From contig LGRX02035498.1 of the NCBI GenBank assembly GCA_001247695.2, positions 1-64,000 on the forward strand: DNA of 64,000 nt. Reading direction: 5' to 3'. Numbering within the stretch: position 1 is the stretch's first letter; every line of letters starts with the position of its first letter. Below, in pieces: positions 62,806-64,000 of this stretch. The notes below the pieces were generated by a model. It saw only the letters and a list, made by a program, of their open reading frames with translations. It had not been told where the DNA came from and made no database searches. This DNA comes from Cymbomonas tetramitiformis. Taxonomy: Eukaryota; Chlorophyta; Pyramimonadophyceae; Pyramimonadales; Pyramimonadaceae. The position numbers were made by a program, and so were the translations under genes.

Positions 62806-63913
62806 GGAGACTTTTTTTTTATCTCTTGACAAACTTTTTTGAGTTTATTGAGTTTACCTTGAAGACCAGTATTTGTATTATTATTCATCATGTTACAGAA
62901 TGAATTGTTATTACTTTTGTTCAATATGTCTTTGATTTCTTTGATCAATTGTTTGCGTTGATTGTTTAGTTTATTGTTATTATTACTTTTTGGAAGTACA
63001 GCGGGACTTGGAAAGGGCACGGGTGTATTACTACCTGGTTGCGGTGTTGGTGAAATTGGAACAATAGATCCATTTTTATTTCGAATAAGAATCAATTTAT
63101 TGGAATTATTACGAATATTGTATTTCTTATTTTTTAACATTCTCAGAAGATTTTTGAAATTTTTATTTTTGATTTTCATATTTTTGTTTGTGCTACCAAA
63201 AACAAACGATTCTTTATTGGGTTTTGTAGTCATGGCAGCAGACGCGGACGCCTTCATATTCGGTTTCTTAATTCCCATAAGTGTTGGTGGTCCATTTTGT
63301 GAAAAGTTAATCATCGGTCCACTGTTATTCTTTTTTAGAGGTTTTGTAGTCATGGCAGCAGACGCGGCCGCCTTCATATTCGGTTTCTTACTTCCCATAA
63401 GTGTCGGTGGTCCATTTTGTGAAAAGTTAATCATCGGTCCACGGTTATTATTTTTTAGAGGTTTTGTAGTCATGGCAGCAGACATGCCGCCTTCATATTC
63501 GGTTTCTTACTTCCCATAAGTGTCGGTGGTCCATTTTGTGAAAAGTTAATCATCGGTCCACTGTTATTCTTTTTTAGAGGTTTTGTAGTCATGGCAGCAG
63601 ACGCGGCCGCCTTCATATTCGGTTTCTTACTTCCCATAAGTGTTGGTGGTCCATTTTGTGAAAAGTTAATCATCGGTCCACTGTTATTCTTTTTTAGAGG
63701 TTTTGTAGTCATGGCAGCAGACGCGGCCGCCTTCATATTCGGTTTCTTATTATTGAATTTGTTTTTAGCATTATAAAATACGTTACCGTTCTTTTTACCA
63801 TTCTTATTAAAAGTAACAGAAGAAGTCATGAAAGGATTTGTATTCAAAGATTGACTTCGTGTAAGAACGGGAGCGGTTGATTTATTTATTGTCATCGACT
63901 GACTTCTTTGCAT
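62802..63913 (-). CDS. Lys/Asn-rich 40-residue repeat protein, broken by a one-base deletion
   Basis: Frames 63913-63470 and 63485-62802 belong together. After an N-terminus MQRSQSMTINKSTAPVLTRS come repeats containing AAMTTKPLKKNNSGPMINFS and QNGPPTLMGSKKPNMKAAAS, then a basic Asn-rich C-terminal half with a Pro-rich patch. In the fourth-from-start repeat the spacer is 119 instead of 120 bp (GCAGACATGCCGCC in place of GCAGACGCGGCCGCC), shifting frame. No family recognised. Basic repeats suggest a virion core or nucleic-acid-binding component. Confidence 0.6.
63225..63750 (-). repeat. 120-bp tandem repeat, 4-5 copies
   Basis: The anchor CATGGCAGCAGAC occurs at 63231, 63351, 63471, 63590 and 63710, giving spacings of 120, 120, 119 and 120 bp. 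The units are almost identical, so the single-base loss is recent or a sequencing error. Confidence 0.9.
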
Positions 63914-63986
63914 TATAATATAACATAATATATTTTTTACGCGTTATTTAAATAGATTTAAAAACAATACATGTAATATATATATA

Positions 63987-64000
63987 ATGACTAGCAAGAT
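63987..64000 (+). CDS. start of a gene cut by the window end
   Basis: ATGACTAGCAAG at the last bases follows GTAATATATATATA, the same AT-rich start context as other late-type genes here. Only four codons are visible, so nothing can be said of the product. Confidence 0.35.

Noticed and set aside
1..64000. tRNA or rRNA genes
   Set aside because: I saw no cloverleaf with conserved A and B boxes or rRNA-like segments when scanning by eye; a tRNAscan run would be needed to be certain.

Overview
The window looks like part of the genome of a nucleocytoplasmic large DNA virus (Nucleocytoviricota), most likely of the Imitervirales (mimivirus-like) branch with a protist or algal host. The evidence is the gene set outside 18.9-41.5 kb: type IIA topoisomerase, cap guanine-N7 methyltransferase, D6/D11-type helicase, TFIIS, Erv1-like thiol oxidase, MutS7 with a C-terminal HNH domain, HMG-box and SWIB proteins, Hsp70 and a block of glycosyltransferases. 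The DNA is AT-rich, genes are tightly packed on both strands, and many start within a few bases of a TATATTATA-like stretch. It could be a free virus or a giant-virus copy endogenised in a eukaryotic genome. Several genes carry frameshifts, nonsense codons or GC-richer insertions, and the assembly has a 20-N gap.

Layout. 1-4.5 kb: topoisomerase II (5' end missing), an SR-repeat protein, a frameshifted cap methyltransferase and an acidic protein with a histone-fold-like N-terminus. 4.5-14.1 kb: a glycan cluster of GT-A, fucosyltransferase-like, exostosin-like and GT2-like enzymes, a methyltransferase and a propeller-type protein, interrupted by an Hsp70 gene. 14.1-16.5 kb: a ClpP-like protease gene cut in two by a 1.78-kb insertion that carries about 183-bp tandem repeats. 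16.6-18.8 kb: two paralogous zinc-finger proteins and three small proteins.

18,865-41,465: the main feature is a complete 22.6-kb polinton-like (Maverick/PLV) provirus. It has terminal inverted repeats of 249 and 264 bp and is flanked by a 6-bp target duplication (GACATA), as in Polintons. Its left arm, read leftward, carries the virion genes: a double-jelly-roll-like major capsid protein, a likely minor capsid protein, a lipase, and three fibre-like proteins that share an MSSFGN N-terminus. Its right arm, read rightward, carries a C5 DNA methyltransferase, an A32-type packaging ATPase, a SET protein, a protein-primed DNA polymerase with an OTU-like domain, an rve integrase and a RING protein. 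Between the arms is 2.5 kb of 21-bp minisatellite whose polarity flips about its centre. A promoter-like box (YTAAAGA, usually 15-31 nt before ATG) precedes genes of both the provirus and the giant virus, as expected if the provirus is transcribed by the giant virus machinery.

41.5-64 kb: giant-virus genes resume with a chromodomain integrase whose ATG lies 2 nt beyond the provirus target duplication. They continue with MazG, RING, Erv1, D6/D11 helicase, a glycosyltransferase, HMG-box, SWIB, TFIIS and small membrane proteins. Next is a locus present twice around the N gap (a PAN/Apple-like membrane protein, a small protein and MutS7). One MutS7 copy is intact where sequenced; the other is split by a 670-bp element with inverted repeats and a TTAT duplication. 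The window ends with conserved viral proteins of unknown function and two repeat-rich genes, each broken by a frameshift inside its repeats.
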